64,000 bases of DNA, from NCBI RefSeq assembly GCF_010183535.1, contig NC_071332.1, positions 22,258,001 to 22,322,000 on the forward strand. Direction: 5' to 3'. The stretch comes from Caenorhabditis remanei. Its lineage: Eukaryota > Nematoda > Chromadorea > Rhabditida > Rhabditidae. The notes under the pieces were generated by a model. That model made no database searches and was not told where the DNA came from. It saw only the letters and a list, made by a program, of their open reading frames with translations. Position 1 is the first letter of the stretch. Each line of letters begins with the position of its first letter. Positions 53,417-64,000 of the stretch are shown here, piece after piece. The translations under genes and the position numbers were made by a program.

Positions 53417-56400
53417 TTAGAATCCCTTAATAACACAGTATGCCTCAAGTGTACTTAACAGAATATAAAGTAGCCAAACGGAGACGAAAATTCCAGCGGA
53501 GATGATACGCCACGCGTTGGGACCGCCCAACTCTCCATTAATTTTTCGATTGAATCGCCGGTATTGGAGAAGGGCGACACAAACGACGGATCCGATGAGA
53601 AACATTGTGACGGAGAAGGCCAATGAGCCGGTTGAAACTCTGGAATTGATTGGAATTTCAGATTTGTGATTTAAAAAACTGAGAACGCAAAAAGCCTGGT
53701 TGAGAGGCACATTTATAACTTCCCCGAGTGGGCGGCCGCATTCTCGACCGTATAGATCAGCCGGTTGTGGTTTTTTACCCACGAGCGTTAGATATTGAGT
53801 TCGATTCCCTTATCGAACTTTGAGCCAAAATTCTTTTTTGAATTCTTTTTTCCTTTAAAGGGGGACACCATTATTCCAAAATTTAAGTTTTTTGACTTCA
53901 GGCACTTTGAGGTCTCATAACTCGCTTCAGACTGATTTTCAGACATGACTCCAAGAGAATTTTCATACAAAACATCTTGAATTTTGGAATAGTGTGGCCC
54001 CTCTCCCCCTTTAAAGAACTAATTTGGAATACTGTACTTACAAGAATCGTGTTCCTCTGTAAGCGTGTACACATGCTGCAATCATCCAAGCGATTCCGAT
54101 ACCAAGGAACACGTTGACCGCGTTCGATCCAGTCACATTTCCAATTGATCCATCTGCCCATTGGTCACCAACGGCCGAGGTACGTGAGGCGAATGTGTCT
54201 GGAAGAGAGGCAACGTTGGATTTTGACTTTCCAATATTACAGTAATGGTCATAATTCTAACAACTTCAGTTGAAAATGTTCAACTTTGAGAATGTGTTAC
54301 GGTCACCCTGATTGTCCCACCAAGAAAATGTTTAATGGATCGTACAGAACAAATATACAGCTCCATTTTGTAGTTGACAACGTTTTTGTACAGACACTCC
54401 CTACAGAGTTATGGTCATTTTAGCTCAAAAAGCGCACTATGGCCGATTCGAGAGAAAAATTCCATTGTCGATACGTAACTCTCTAGGGAGTGTCCGTACA
54501 AAAAAGTGGTCAACTTCAAAAAAGAAGCTCGACCTTTGATCAGAGCGATCCAAAAAAGTTACTTGTTGGGGCAATCAGTGATACCATGACACCCTCTAAA
54601 AGTTGAAAATTTTCAACTGAAAACGGCGAAATTTGTTAGAACTACATATAGACATTATTGTTCACCTACCTGGCAAGGAAGTTCCCATCGCGACCAATGT
54701 CAACGCAGTCACCGAGTCTTTGAGTCCAACTGTACATCCGAACGCTGCAGCAATATCTCCGATGAATGCGGTGAGAACACCAATCATAATGATAGCGACT
54801 ACGAAGCAACACCATCCTGAAATAGCAGTATGTCAACTTTTTGAAATGTTGTAAAGCAAAAAGCCCCTACTTGCAAACCGGGTAACTCGCTTACATCGCA
54901 ATATTTTTAGCTGAAAAATATACCAAAAAGTAGATCTCGGCGAGTTCTATATCTGTGGCCGACTACGGGCCGATTGCTATTTGCAAGAATGGATTTTTTG
55001 GTCTTTTTCCCGGTACATTAACGAGTAGCTGACGGTACTGTAACGACTAGCCCTCTGGCCCTATTGAGTTTTCAGAGAGTTACGCCCGTTTCGGCACGGT
55101 TCGAATATATGGAAAAACCCTTACCATTGAAATAGTCCGTCGGTGGGATCAGGGCGAATAGAAGTTTCCACGGAAGCGCCACATAATGCATAATCTTCTC
55201 CTGTAATGTAATCTCTCCTCCCTCCTCTTCAGGTTCCAAAGTTAACGCTTCAGTGAATTGTTGCTTCCAACTTGATGTTCCGACCATGATTGACGTGTTT
55301 GCAGTAACCAATACCTTGTCGACAAAGTTCTTGAAATCACGATCTTCTGTGATTACTACTTTGCATCTGGAGAATCCGAGAATTGGTTTTCCTTCGATTC
55401 CTTCTTCCTGAGAAAAAAAATTTATAGAGCAGACTTGGAAACCGGCCCGCTGAGTTACCCGCTTGAAACATAATATTATGATCTGAAAAATATACCAAAA
55501 TGTAGATCTCGACGAGTTCTATATTCGCGACTTACCACGGACCGGATTGCTAGCTGTTGATTTCTAGCCCGGCCCGCGGCACATTAGCCAACCGGCTCGT
55601 ATTAGATCACGAAAATAGAGCTCGGTGAGATCTACATTTTTCGGCGCATAATTTTCCGATTGAAGCGAGTTACGCGTCGGCCCGGTTTATAAGTAATTCA
55701 CTCACACCGTCCTGGATTTCCTTATGCCAGATTGGTTCTCCAAGTTCAATAGTGAAATCCTCGTGCTTCTCATATTCATCATCGTTGGTGATTGGGATGT
55801 AGATTTCGGCTCTGCAAAATGTAAGATTACAACCTTTATTTTTTGTTAAACTCACTTGGACTGCTCATCTGCAAACTTCAAGACTCCCTCCTGATGTAAA
55901 TAGTCTTGTGGTGACTTTGCAGCCCCGTCAATCGTCTTGTATGGAATCGAAACTTCACCACGTGCACCACGACTTCTGATGACTTCTGCCACAAACGATC
56001 CGCAGGATTCGACACACTTGAATTTCTCAGACGCGAATCCAAAGCAACCGGCATGATCGTCATCGACAATGATTACTGTAGCAGTGGCTGCTGGGCCAAG
56101 TCGGCAAGGGACAGCAGAGAAGTGTTCGGAACGGAATGCACGTACTTGAGAGAGACGAACCATAAACTGCTCGTCGTCTTCGTAGATGTCATTGTCAACA
56201 ATTCCCACTTTGATCTTCTGTCTGGAATGGGCGGGAAAGTTTAATAAAAGTAGAATTCCCTTAAAGATGTATTTGGCACCGTGCCAACCGTTATGCGACA
56301 GAGCGCGTTACGTCTCACACTACCGACACCTTTAAATCACTAACTCTGTCTCTCCAGGCTCAAACGTGATTGTTCCCTCTGTTGGTGTGAAATCCGAATT

Positions 56401-58068
56401 CTCTTGGGCAGTGTCGGCAATTGTTCTGAAATACGAAGAGATTAGTGAACTTTTTTTTCAAATCACTAACCTATAATGAACAGTAACCGTCGTATCTTCT
56501 GGAACAGCTCCTCTATCACACTTAACCGTTAGATACACGTCACCAACATTCTCCAAACACGTGTAATGTGGTGGATCGAATTCAACAGTAGCCATGGTCT
56601 GTTTAACAACCAATGGCTCTAGTAATCCCTTCTTCTTTTTCATTTTTTTCTGAATATCTCCACTTCCGATCATCTTTCTTGTAGTCTGGATACGGTAGAA
56701 GGCACGGGATTTTTTCTGTTCTCCAACAACTTTCTCCATTGCGTGCTTCTCAAGTTCGTCAACTGGTGCATCCGGATGCTCGGATCTCAGTTGTTTGAAT
56801 ATATCCAGATAATGACGACGATGAATTTCGAATGCCAATGCATCAGCGTCTCCATTAATAAGAGATTGATTTTGATCTCCTGGCAAGCCTCCGTTTCCAG
56901 ATTCCAGTCCATTCTCATGTGTTTTCTTTGATGGGGAACGGCGTGGAGAGCGGCGAACAAATGAGGAGAGAGGGCCGGAGATTAGTCTGAAAAAGTAAAT
57001 TATATAATTTTTAATTAACCGTTTAATTAACCAAACCCCTCACCTTTGTCCAAACTGTCCAGCATGTGCATCGGCAAAGTAAGCAGATGCCACCGTCAAC
57101 GGGAAGAACACGAAAGTGAGAACACCTTCCCATACTTCTACTTCTCCAGGACTGAAGACGCTAAGAATCAAGTATAGCCAAACGTAGGCAAATGTCGACC
57201 AGACTACAGTAACCCAGAACACACCGTTATGCTGGACACGACGGATTTCTCCATTTGGGATCGCCTGAAAATTGATCGTTGTTTTTTTTAGAAAGACTCT
57301 GAGATTTTTAGTAGGTTTCATTAAATTTAAAGAAATTTTTAGTATAGGTTCGACGTAACTCACCATGATACAAACAGCAATAATAACAAAAAGATTGAAA
57401 GCAGCTGAACCGACAATAGTAGACGGTCCCAGCTCCCCGGCCTCAAAGTTATTTCCACAGATTTCAATGACGGAAAGCAAAATCTCAGGAGCAGACGATC
57501 CAAGAGCCATCAGTGTTAGATTACTGACAGTTTCGTTCCACACTCGTACCAAGACAGTGAACGGCTCTCCGGTGATCTGGAATTGTTCATGAGTCTTGAT
57601 ACTTATATCCACAACATACTTTCTTCATTTTGACAGACTTCGTTTGTGAAGTGATAACTTCGATAGACGCCATGAAACGATCCGCGACAATGGAGACACC
57701 AAAAAACAAGTAGGCCAGAGCGATAAGGTAGACAATTGCACGGAACCATATTTTACATTCGGATAGGTTTTCAGATGGCTGCCAAACAGGAATAATGACT
57801 CCAGGAGCGCATGGCTTTGCTGGAGGGCATGCAGAGTCTTCTGGAGACGGAAGACGTTGTGAGAATACTCGTACTACCTGAAATAGGCGTAAGGATAGAC
57901 AATTAGGGAGGAAGACATCCGGAAAAGTACACGGGTATTTCTTTGTGTGTTTTTCCGGATGTCCACACCACCAACTACCTCAGTATTTCCCTGGGCGTCG
58001 ACTTGTTGGTTGTACCCAAGTGTTGACAAAGAGACAACTAGGAGCAAGATTGTTTTCAACTTGGTCAT
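53417..58068 (-). CDS. ncx-1: Sodium/calcium exchanger (NCX type)
   Basis: Twelve exons (58068-57979, 57877-57620, 57576-57364, 57264-57044, 56986-56471, 56425-56345, 56221-55856, 55811-55706, 55407-55125, 54816-54670, 54198-54042, 53639-53417) join in phase to 886 residues. It exchanges Na+ for Ca2+ at the plasma membrane. The signal peptide is MTKLKTILLLVVSL onward. Membrane helices flank alpha-repeat 1 (TLMALGSSAPEILLSV, 137-152). The large cytoplasmic loop has a basic XIP-like start, then two Calx-beta Ca2+-binding domains (about 385-500 and 515-650) with acidic loops DNDIYEDDEQF, VDDDHAG and TNDDEYEKHEDF. Alpha-repeat 2 (LVAMGTSLPDTFASRTSAV, about 752-770) and final helices follow. Four introns carry palindromic elements. 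The symbol rests on synteny with C. elegans ncx-1. Confidence 0.95.
53853..54016. repeat. Palindromic element with TTTAAAGGGGG ends (ncx-1 last intron)
   Basis: CTTTAAAGGGGGACACCATT at the left is mirrored by GGCCCCTCTCCCCCTTTAAA at the right. ATTCCAAAATTTAAG pairs with CTTGAATTTTGGAAT inside. The TTTAAAGG ends recall the palindromic TTTAAA-flanked class known in C. elegans. Confidence 0.75.
54254..54642. mobile_element. TA-flanked palindrome, second member of the protease-intron family
   Basis: TA at 54252-54253 and 54643-54644 flanks the ends ATTCTAACAA and (inverse) GTTCTAACAA. The interior TTCAGTTGAAAA, TTCAACTTTGAGAATGTG and TTTTTGTACAGACACTCC parallels 11901-12338, although the outer ends differ. 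It lies in ncx-1 intron 10. Confidence 0.8.
54872..55095. repeat. 'ATACCAAAATGTAGATCTCG' family, copy 5 (ncx-1 intron 9)
   Basis: TTGCAAACCGGGTAACTCGC and AATATACCAAAAAGTAGATC at the left; the right arm is eroded (GAGTTTTCAGAGAGTTACGC). It fills most of the intron. Confidence 0.75.
55435..55695. repeat. 'ATACCAAAATGTAGATCTCG' family, copy 6 (ncx-1 intron 8)
   Basis: GAAACCGGCCCGCTGAGTTA and ATACCAAAATGTAGATCTCG at the left are mirrored by GAGATCTACATTTTTCGGCG and GAGTTACGCGTCGGCCCGGT at the right. It fills most of the 298-bp intron. Confidence 0.85.
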
Positions 58069-61000
58069 CGCATTTGTGGTTGTCTCTGGAAAAATGAGTT
58101 TGGGAACTAAGAAAGTTGATTAGGTAGGTACGGTAAGAGTTTAAGAAAGATAGAATTATTTGTGATGAAAAACAAATAGGAGTAGCACCTTCCAAACTAG
58201 TCCCTCGTGTCGGGTGTCAAGAAGAAATACCCAAATATTTTCTCCCTCTTTTTCCACCCGCCCCAAAAAGCAATAATCACGTATTCATAACTCCCGCTCT
58301 ATTTTTTCCAATTTTCTAACACAAATTGCACATGTCACCCACCTGAAGTTAATCAGAGAGAGAGAGAGAGGGGGGGGGAGAAGAAAAAGTTTGTTGAGGA
58401 AGGAACAAGAGAGGTTTATGACAAAGCGATAAACAAGTCAGATGAGATTTGGAGACTTGGAAATGGAAGGTAAATGGAGAAGGCTGAAAAGTGATTAGTA
58501 ATAAGGAGAATTGTGGGAAAATAAGCATATGACGATTGGCAAAATCTAGCCATAGAGACCTGGTTACTAGGGATGGTTAGAATTCCGAGAGCTTGGGAAA
58601 AATAATAAAAATAGAAAATACCTTTCGGTTAACAGAACTAAAATTAGAAGTTGTGAAACAACTCTTAAGACTGAACTAATTGATTTCTGGATGACTTAGA
58701 CCACTCACTCAGCAGTGTAAAAAACTTTGGTGTAAAAACGTGTGCACTTTTTTCCTAGAGAGTATTGGCAGCTCATTAGTGAGTGTAGATATTGAGCAGA
58801 GATTGAAGAAAGACACAGGAATACTTAAATACTTATTCTCCAAACAAAACAAAGTTATGTAAACTTACAGAGCACTAGAAAAAGTTTTTCTTCTTAACAG
58901 ATGATCTTAGAATTAGAACTAAACCCGAATCTTGAATTTTTTCACTCGAAAAATTGAAAAAATTGGAACCCAGAGAGAGAAAAGACTTCCGTTTTTCGCT
59001 GGTTACCAGCTAACAAGCACTCCTCCCCACGTCTCACCAAAAAAGAGATTTTAGTGTTTTTCTTTTTCTTCTTGTTCTGTTTTTTTTTTGTTTTTTAGGA
59101 GTTTAGAACTTTTCAAATGTTCTCTACACTGAAAAAAGAATGGTGCGTCACGGTGTTGTGATAAAAATTAAATTATAAATTATTTTACTATCAGATAGAA
59201 AAATAAAATAAAAAACAAGGAAAATAAATGTTCAGTGAAGCTGCTAAATATCTAGGAATCTTCGCCACCACGAGAAAATCAAAAATCCAACAAATCGTCT
59301 CCCCCTTCATCATTTCCAGATGTTGTCAATTTTGTTTAGGCGGCCTTCTACAAAGTTAGAAATTGGGGGTTGCGGTTCTAGTTAGCGATGGAATTATATA
59401 AATAAATAAATCAATTTTTACTGGCCAAGATTTTCGGTAAACAATTATAATACAAAATCATGAGCATGTAGTAGAACATGTGAAAATGTATAAGAAAAAA
59501 TATTCGTTCGAAAAGTTACTGAAGCGAGAAAAGTAGTCTGAAAATGAGAAGAAGTACCACTTAAAATTTTCGGTTATTTTTATTTTCTAGTGCTTCCGGA
59601 GATACATTTTTTGAAAAACACTTAGTTTTCAGCATTGCAAGAGCTGTTTTACTGAAAATAAGATTACGAAAGCAGAACATTCAAATGCCTAGATTTCCAA
59701 ACATCTTCAAATCGGCAAACAGAAGAACAAAACAAAATCAACCCTGATCAATGTGACTATTCGCCCATTTTTTTGGAGGTCAAAGATTGTGGAAGTAGAA
59801 AAAAGGAATTACAACAAAAAATAAGAGAGAAATAAACAGATATAACGATGGGAGTAAAATTGATTGTGGGTGTATATTTGTGTGTATCATTCTTCTATTC
59901 TCTTTAAAATGATCATCAATTTGATGATAGTGAATAGAAGATTCAGAAGAAGAGATATAATTGAAGAGAAGAAGAGGAAAAAGAGGTGAAAGTTTAGAAG
60001 ACGTCGGGGCGGAAGAAGGACGGTTGACGTACCTAATTTGTGGTTTTGTTTTGTGTATGTATACTGTTCTTTTACTTCAAGTTCAGGTTCAAGTTTAAAC
60101 TAAAAAGGAGAGATGGCTGATTGGCTGGTAAGTGGCGCCACTAAAGGTATTTTTTGAACGAGAAATTTACTGAAAAATAGTAATCATTGAGACTGACAAA
60201 GACCTATCAATAGTGGTGGAGTAAAAATAAAGAACATAAAGAACATATTCGTCCGTTGCGGATCATACGCCTCATAATTATTAGGAAATGCTCACGGATT
60301 ATGTTCTGGTTGTGTAGCTCTGTTTTTAAGTGAACCTTTTGAAACGGTTTTTAAATAGATATCGACTAAGTTCGTTTAAAAGAGAAAAAAACAAAACGTA
60401 TCAGTATGTTCGAAAACGCTATACTAAAAAATAAACATATAAGATCAATATCAGAAAATGAGATTAAATGCAAGGAGTAACCAAAATAAATCTTTGTGCT
60501 ATAATCCGAAGCCAACTAGATGTGAGAAAGGCTATAGTGAGAGAATAGGAACTTCTGGAGGGCAGAGGAAAAGTTATAAGTTTCTGAAAATCTTCAAAGC
60601 TCGCCCTTTTCTTCGTGTTCAAAAATAGCAACACTGAAGAAATGGGTGACCTAATCTGTGTTATAATCTGACACTTTGTCTATGATGATCGAACGAAAAA
60701 AACGCGTGAAAGAAAAAGAGAAAAAGAAATGGAAGAAAAAAATATAGATAAGGTTTCACATACTTTATAGACCACAACTCGTCAGAGTTTTTTTTTTTGG
60801 AAAAAGTTTTTTATTGAAAAAGACTTGCAAAAATCTAGGTATTGTCTGAGGCAGAGACAAAGCGAAACTTTGAAAACGAACAATCTTTTACCTCTCTGAT
60901 TAAATCTTTTCAAGAAGTATCGAGTTTCAAAATTCGCAGACTACTATCTACTCATCAGTGATCACTAGATCAAAAACATTAAACTGCCTGGCGTACTTCA

Positions 61001-63667
61001 GACGCGTTCGCTTTAAGCTTCTAGTTCTAAAAAGAAGTATGTTATTCTTTTTTCCCGTATTTTCTAGTCAGACAAAATTTATTGTTTATTTGTGCAGGGA
61101 AACAAAAACTTTACCCATCATGGAAATAGGATACTGAACTTGAAAAAAGTGAGTGCAAAGGTTTCTTGTCTGCTTGAAACCGGGTTTCTTCAGGTTGTTA
61201 AAACCAGAAGTTTAGGCATTTGAAGAATATCTAGGACGACAGAAGTGCTTTATTTTTTAAACATATTTTTTCCTCATTTGTCTACATTCCCATTTTTTTG
61301 ATAGTCATTTTCCCATTTTTCTACATATAAACACGTTGAAAAATACAAAAAGGGGTATTATGCTGTTAGACCAATGCTAAACTGAGATAAATAAGGAAAA
61401 CATATATTAAAATACACTCATGAACCCATAAAAGTCAAGAAACAACTAGACTCATTTCTTTTCCCCCTCGTCGGAATAAATGAATTTATTCTCATAACTA
61501 TGGAAACAGGTGCTAGGCGATTCATAGGGCGGACACGTGCACCCCACACGGCACCAAGAATATGTTTGTTATGGAATTGGTGGAAAAGAAAAGAATATTA
61601 AAGTATAGTCTAGTATGAGGAACAGGTACACATGTACCTAAAGTAGTTAAAAAAAGAAAAGAAATTGGAAGCTTTCCCCCTCGCAGCCTCCGGCAATGAA
61701 CATGAGTGAGAATGGAAACATTGGCTTTGGAAAAAAGGTCCCCCTCCTCATTTTCTGTCGTTTTTTTATGCAATGGGTCCCCCATCCTTCCTCTTGTTTG
61801 TAAAACGTCCCTCCAGTTTTCCCCACCTCTGTTAAAAGGAAGGGGGACCCCGAAATTGACGTTATTTGTAGAGAAGGAGTGATGAAAAGAGAGAAATAGA
61901 AAAAAGAAGACGTCTTCGTTTTTCCAAAAAAAACGGAATGAAAATGAAGAAGAAGGAGAAGAAAACGGAGACGGAAGATGTGTTTCTCGGTTTTGTTGGT
62001 GTTGTAGTGGTTAAAAGGGATGGACGTGGGGACGGGGGGACAAGTCGAGAAAAAAGAAAGAGAGAAACATGATGAGACAAAAAAAGACGGGGTTAATTAG
62101 TAGTACTAACGAATGTTGTTTCGGCCACTTTATTTGTATTTATGAGAGAAAATAGGAAAGAAGAAGGGAATGTCAAGAAACTAAAAAAAACTGCAGAGAT
62201 CGATAGAGGACCTTCTAAAACTTACACAATATGACAGATGTTTAGATTGGAAACTAGATACCGTAAAAACTGTATTATAACGAAATGCCGCCATATTTTT
62301 CAACTGCCTTCTAGAAATATTTTAAAGGTTTTGAGACTCTTAAAAGTTCAATAAATTTTAATCAGAAATCATGGAAAATTTTAATCAAAATCACGGAAAA
62401 TGTCCAGGGGAATACGAGTGGTGAATTTTGAGCATGTGGAAGGTGCCGTTATAATACAGTTGCCGTTTTATTACAGGTGACGTTATAATACAGTTTTTAC
62501 GGTAAGTATATTTTTTGAAGGCATTTTTCGGTTCTCGATGGTTCGATTGACCGCTAACTGAAAGTTTTTCTTGTGACGTGCTTGACGTCACATTTCTCAA
62601 GTTGTCTCGTTAAAATTAGCACATTACAGATTAGTCCTCGACTGAACTACTTGTCATCAAAGAACACTAGCTACTGTGCACTAAATTTCTTCAAGTGATT
62701 TTTTGAACGAAAAAGTTTGGTTCAAAATTTCCCAAATACCACCGGATTTACTATTTCTATTTCTAGTCCATCATCTTGCACCATAGCACCATAAATCACT
62801 TCAAAAATGTACACAAAAAAAGGAATGAAAAAAATGACGATTGCGAAAAATCAACACTAGCGTCGTCACCAGCACGACAATTGATGAAAATTTGAAAAGC
62901 GGGGCGCGAGATGTGGTCCCTGGGACATTGGTCGGAAGGGACACACGAAATGTGGTCCCTCATCAATCAAACAAAACACTATAGAAGAAGAAAAAAGGGA
63001 AAGGAGAAAAATAAGAAATAATAAACATTCTTCTTGACAGCAATAGGGCGATAAATTATTATTGCGGTGACTGGGAAGAGGAAGTTATTTGGAGATCTGA
63101 AGATGCAAATTTTAGAATTGGGGGATCATATGTACACATACTTTCCAGATATTCTGAACACTTGAATCGCGTTTTCAGGGTCACCGAATTGCGTAGGAAA
63201 CTCTGAATTCTAATTTAAAAAGATCAAACCGTTGTTTTTACCGAAGTAATTTGATTAGTAATTGTCGACACACTTAGTCAAGTGAATCAAAGGTGATTTG
63301 ATTATTTCAAAACCATGGAGGTAAAATGGTAATGATTTTTCGGCATAGTCTTTGAATACCCATTTTATTGATTGAGTAAGGTTGAAACTGGTTCTGTGGA
63401 GTTTCTGTGTATTCGTTTGTCCAGAGGTCCTCAAAAAAATGCATGTAACTGTACAAAACTTTATGGCTAGTTAATAGAATTGTTTTCACAAAAATTTGTA
63501 TGGGATGTTTGGTAGAGTCCGGGAAAATTGGGTATGTAACATCTCTAAACAGGAGAAAAGAAAAAAAGAAGTGGGGCTACTCGTCAGGGCATGGGGAGGC
63601 TCAGTTCAAGACAAAAGAAGAAAAAAGCAACAAAATATTCAAAAAAAATCAAATAAAAATGGGTCAT
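58069..63667. other. 5.6-kb non-coding region between ncx-1 and unc-51
   Basis: Lies upstream of ncx-1 and downstream of unc-51. It contains a GA-repeat plus G-run (about 58350-58378), A/G-rich stretches (59930-60010, 61900-61980) and a TA-flanked miniature element (62261-62502). No supported protein gene. It probably holds ncx-1 regulatory sequence and perhaps 5' untranslated exons, which I cannot see directly. Confidence 0.5.
62261..62502. mobile_element. Tc1/mariner-like miniature element
   Basis: The ends CCGTAAAAACTGTATTATAA and its exact inverse complement (22 bp, ending at 62502) are flanked by TA (62259-62260 and 62503-62504). It is 242 bp and non-coding. The interior repeats ATAATACAGTTGCCGTTTTA. 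Confidence 0.88.
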
Positions 63668-64000
63668 TTATGTGTTAACAGCAGCAACAAATCCTTGTCG
63701 TTCCAGGATACGCAAACGTTTTTCGACAGCTACTTTGTATCTAAAATATTGAAAGAATTAACATTGAACAGCGCCTAAAAAAGTAGTCAAGATTCACCTT
63801 GTCAGCACAGTCTTATCCTGATCACAATTGACCTGCTCGGCGAGTGTATGAAGCATCATGTAGGCGGTTTGGTATCGTTGACTACACAGATGTGGGTTTC
63901 CAAAAAGCTCATCGAGAGCAGCCGCTTGGCATAGCTCAATAGCATGTCTGTACATTATCCGCTCGGCTGAAATAACAGCCATTGCTGGGTCTTGACCAGG
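63668..64000 (-). CDS. unc-51: C-terminal end of the ULK1/ATG1-type kinase UNC-51 (partial)
   Basis: Two exons are visible, from the window edge (64000) to 63798 and 63740-63668, joining in phase as ACA AG|A TAC. The peptide contains SAERIMYRHAIELCQ, AAALDELFGN and RYQTAYMMLHTLAEQ. It ends KRLRILERQGFVAAVNT. This is the C-terminal EAT/MIT tandem domain of ULK1/UNC-51, which binds ATG13-type partners and membranes. The kinase drives autophagy initiation and axon guidance. The kinase domain and most of the gene lie beyond the window. The identity fits the synteny, since unc-51 is also on the right part of C. elegans chromosome V as I recall. Confidence 0.92.

Noticed and set aside
53780..53810. 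Possible tRNA T-arm (GAGTTCGATTCCC)
   Set aside because: No matching acceptor, D or anticodon arms around it; lies in an ncx-1 intron.
63496..63778. Lys-rich plus-strand frames of 60-92 codons
   Set aside because: Low-complexity A-rich DNA downstream of, and overlapping, the unc-51 last exon on the other strand; no support.

Overview
This is a nematode nuclear DNA window, almost certainly from Caenorhabditis (elegans group). The evidence is AT-rich sequence, dozens of about 45-60 bp introns with GTAAGT/GTGAGT donors and TTTCAG acceptors, TTTCAG-type trans-splice acceptors just before many start codons, and recognisable worm genes. The genes for PRMT-1, MED17, SWSN-1, SLD-5, a sulfotransferase like SSU-1, SEC-23, NCX-1 and the C-terminus of UNC-51 match my memory of genes on the right part of C. 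elegans chromosome V. A ned-8 gene sits in the same block, whereas I recall C. elegans ned-8 on chromosome I. The window may therefore come from a relative of C. elegans; the species cannot be fixed from the sequence alone.

Layout. 1-5.6 kb: two Ly6/three-finger-type small surface proteins (one per strand) flank a 196-residue secreted cysteine-rich protein. 5.6-11.2 kb: gene-poor, with a 54-bp-arm hairpin, a hAT-like miniature element with an 8-bp target duplication, and a GATA-site cluster ahead of a possible orphan exon. 11.2-12.9 kb: a papain-family protease (minus). 13.2-14.4 kb: a miniature element, then five tandem copies of a 193-bp unit ending just before ned-8 (14.5-14.8 kb). 15.6-16.0 kb: a small Gln/Tyr-rich secreted protein (minus). 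17.7-30.4 kb: a dense housekeeping block with a CDK5RAP3 homologue (minus) divergent from prmt-1, then mdt-17, swsn-1 and sld-5, all plus strand. 30.5-33.7 kb: a 15-ankyrin-repeat inversin-like gene (minus), tail to tail with sld-5. 36.9-39.6 kb: an unrecognised 468-residue gene with a P-loop-like motif, followed by an 11-copy 38/39-bp minisatellite and a large inverted repeat. 42.9-44.2 kb: a single-pass membrane protein. 45.5-47.4 kb: ssu-1. 48.8-53.1 kb: sec-23, with a 77-residue secreted-peptide gene nested on the opposite strand of its largest intron. 53.4-58.1 kb: ncx-1 (minus). 58.1-63.6 kb: non-coding. 63.7-64.0 kb: last two coding exons of unc-51 (minus).

The clearest unexplained theme is the density of palindromic miniature elements. 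At least ten distinct terminal-inverted-repeat elements or families are present, and many fill introns. In three measurable cases, subtracting the element and one target duplicate leaves a 45, 49 or 51 bp intron, the normal size for this genus. Functional links between neighbours are few. NED-8 and CDK5RAP3 both belong to ubiquitin-like modification pathways. PRMT-1, MED17 and SWSN-1 all act in transcription or chromatin, and SLD-5 acts in DNA replication. No CRISPR array, rRNA, tRNA or intact transposase gene was found.
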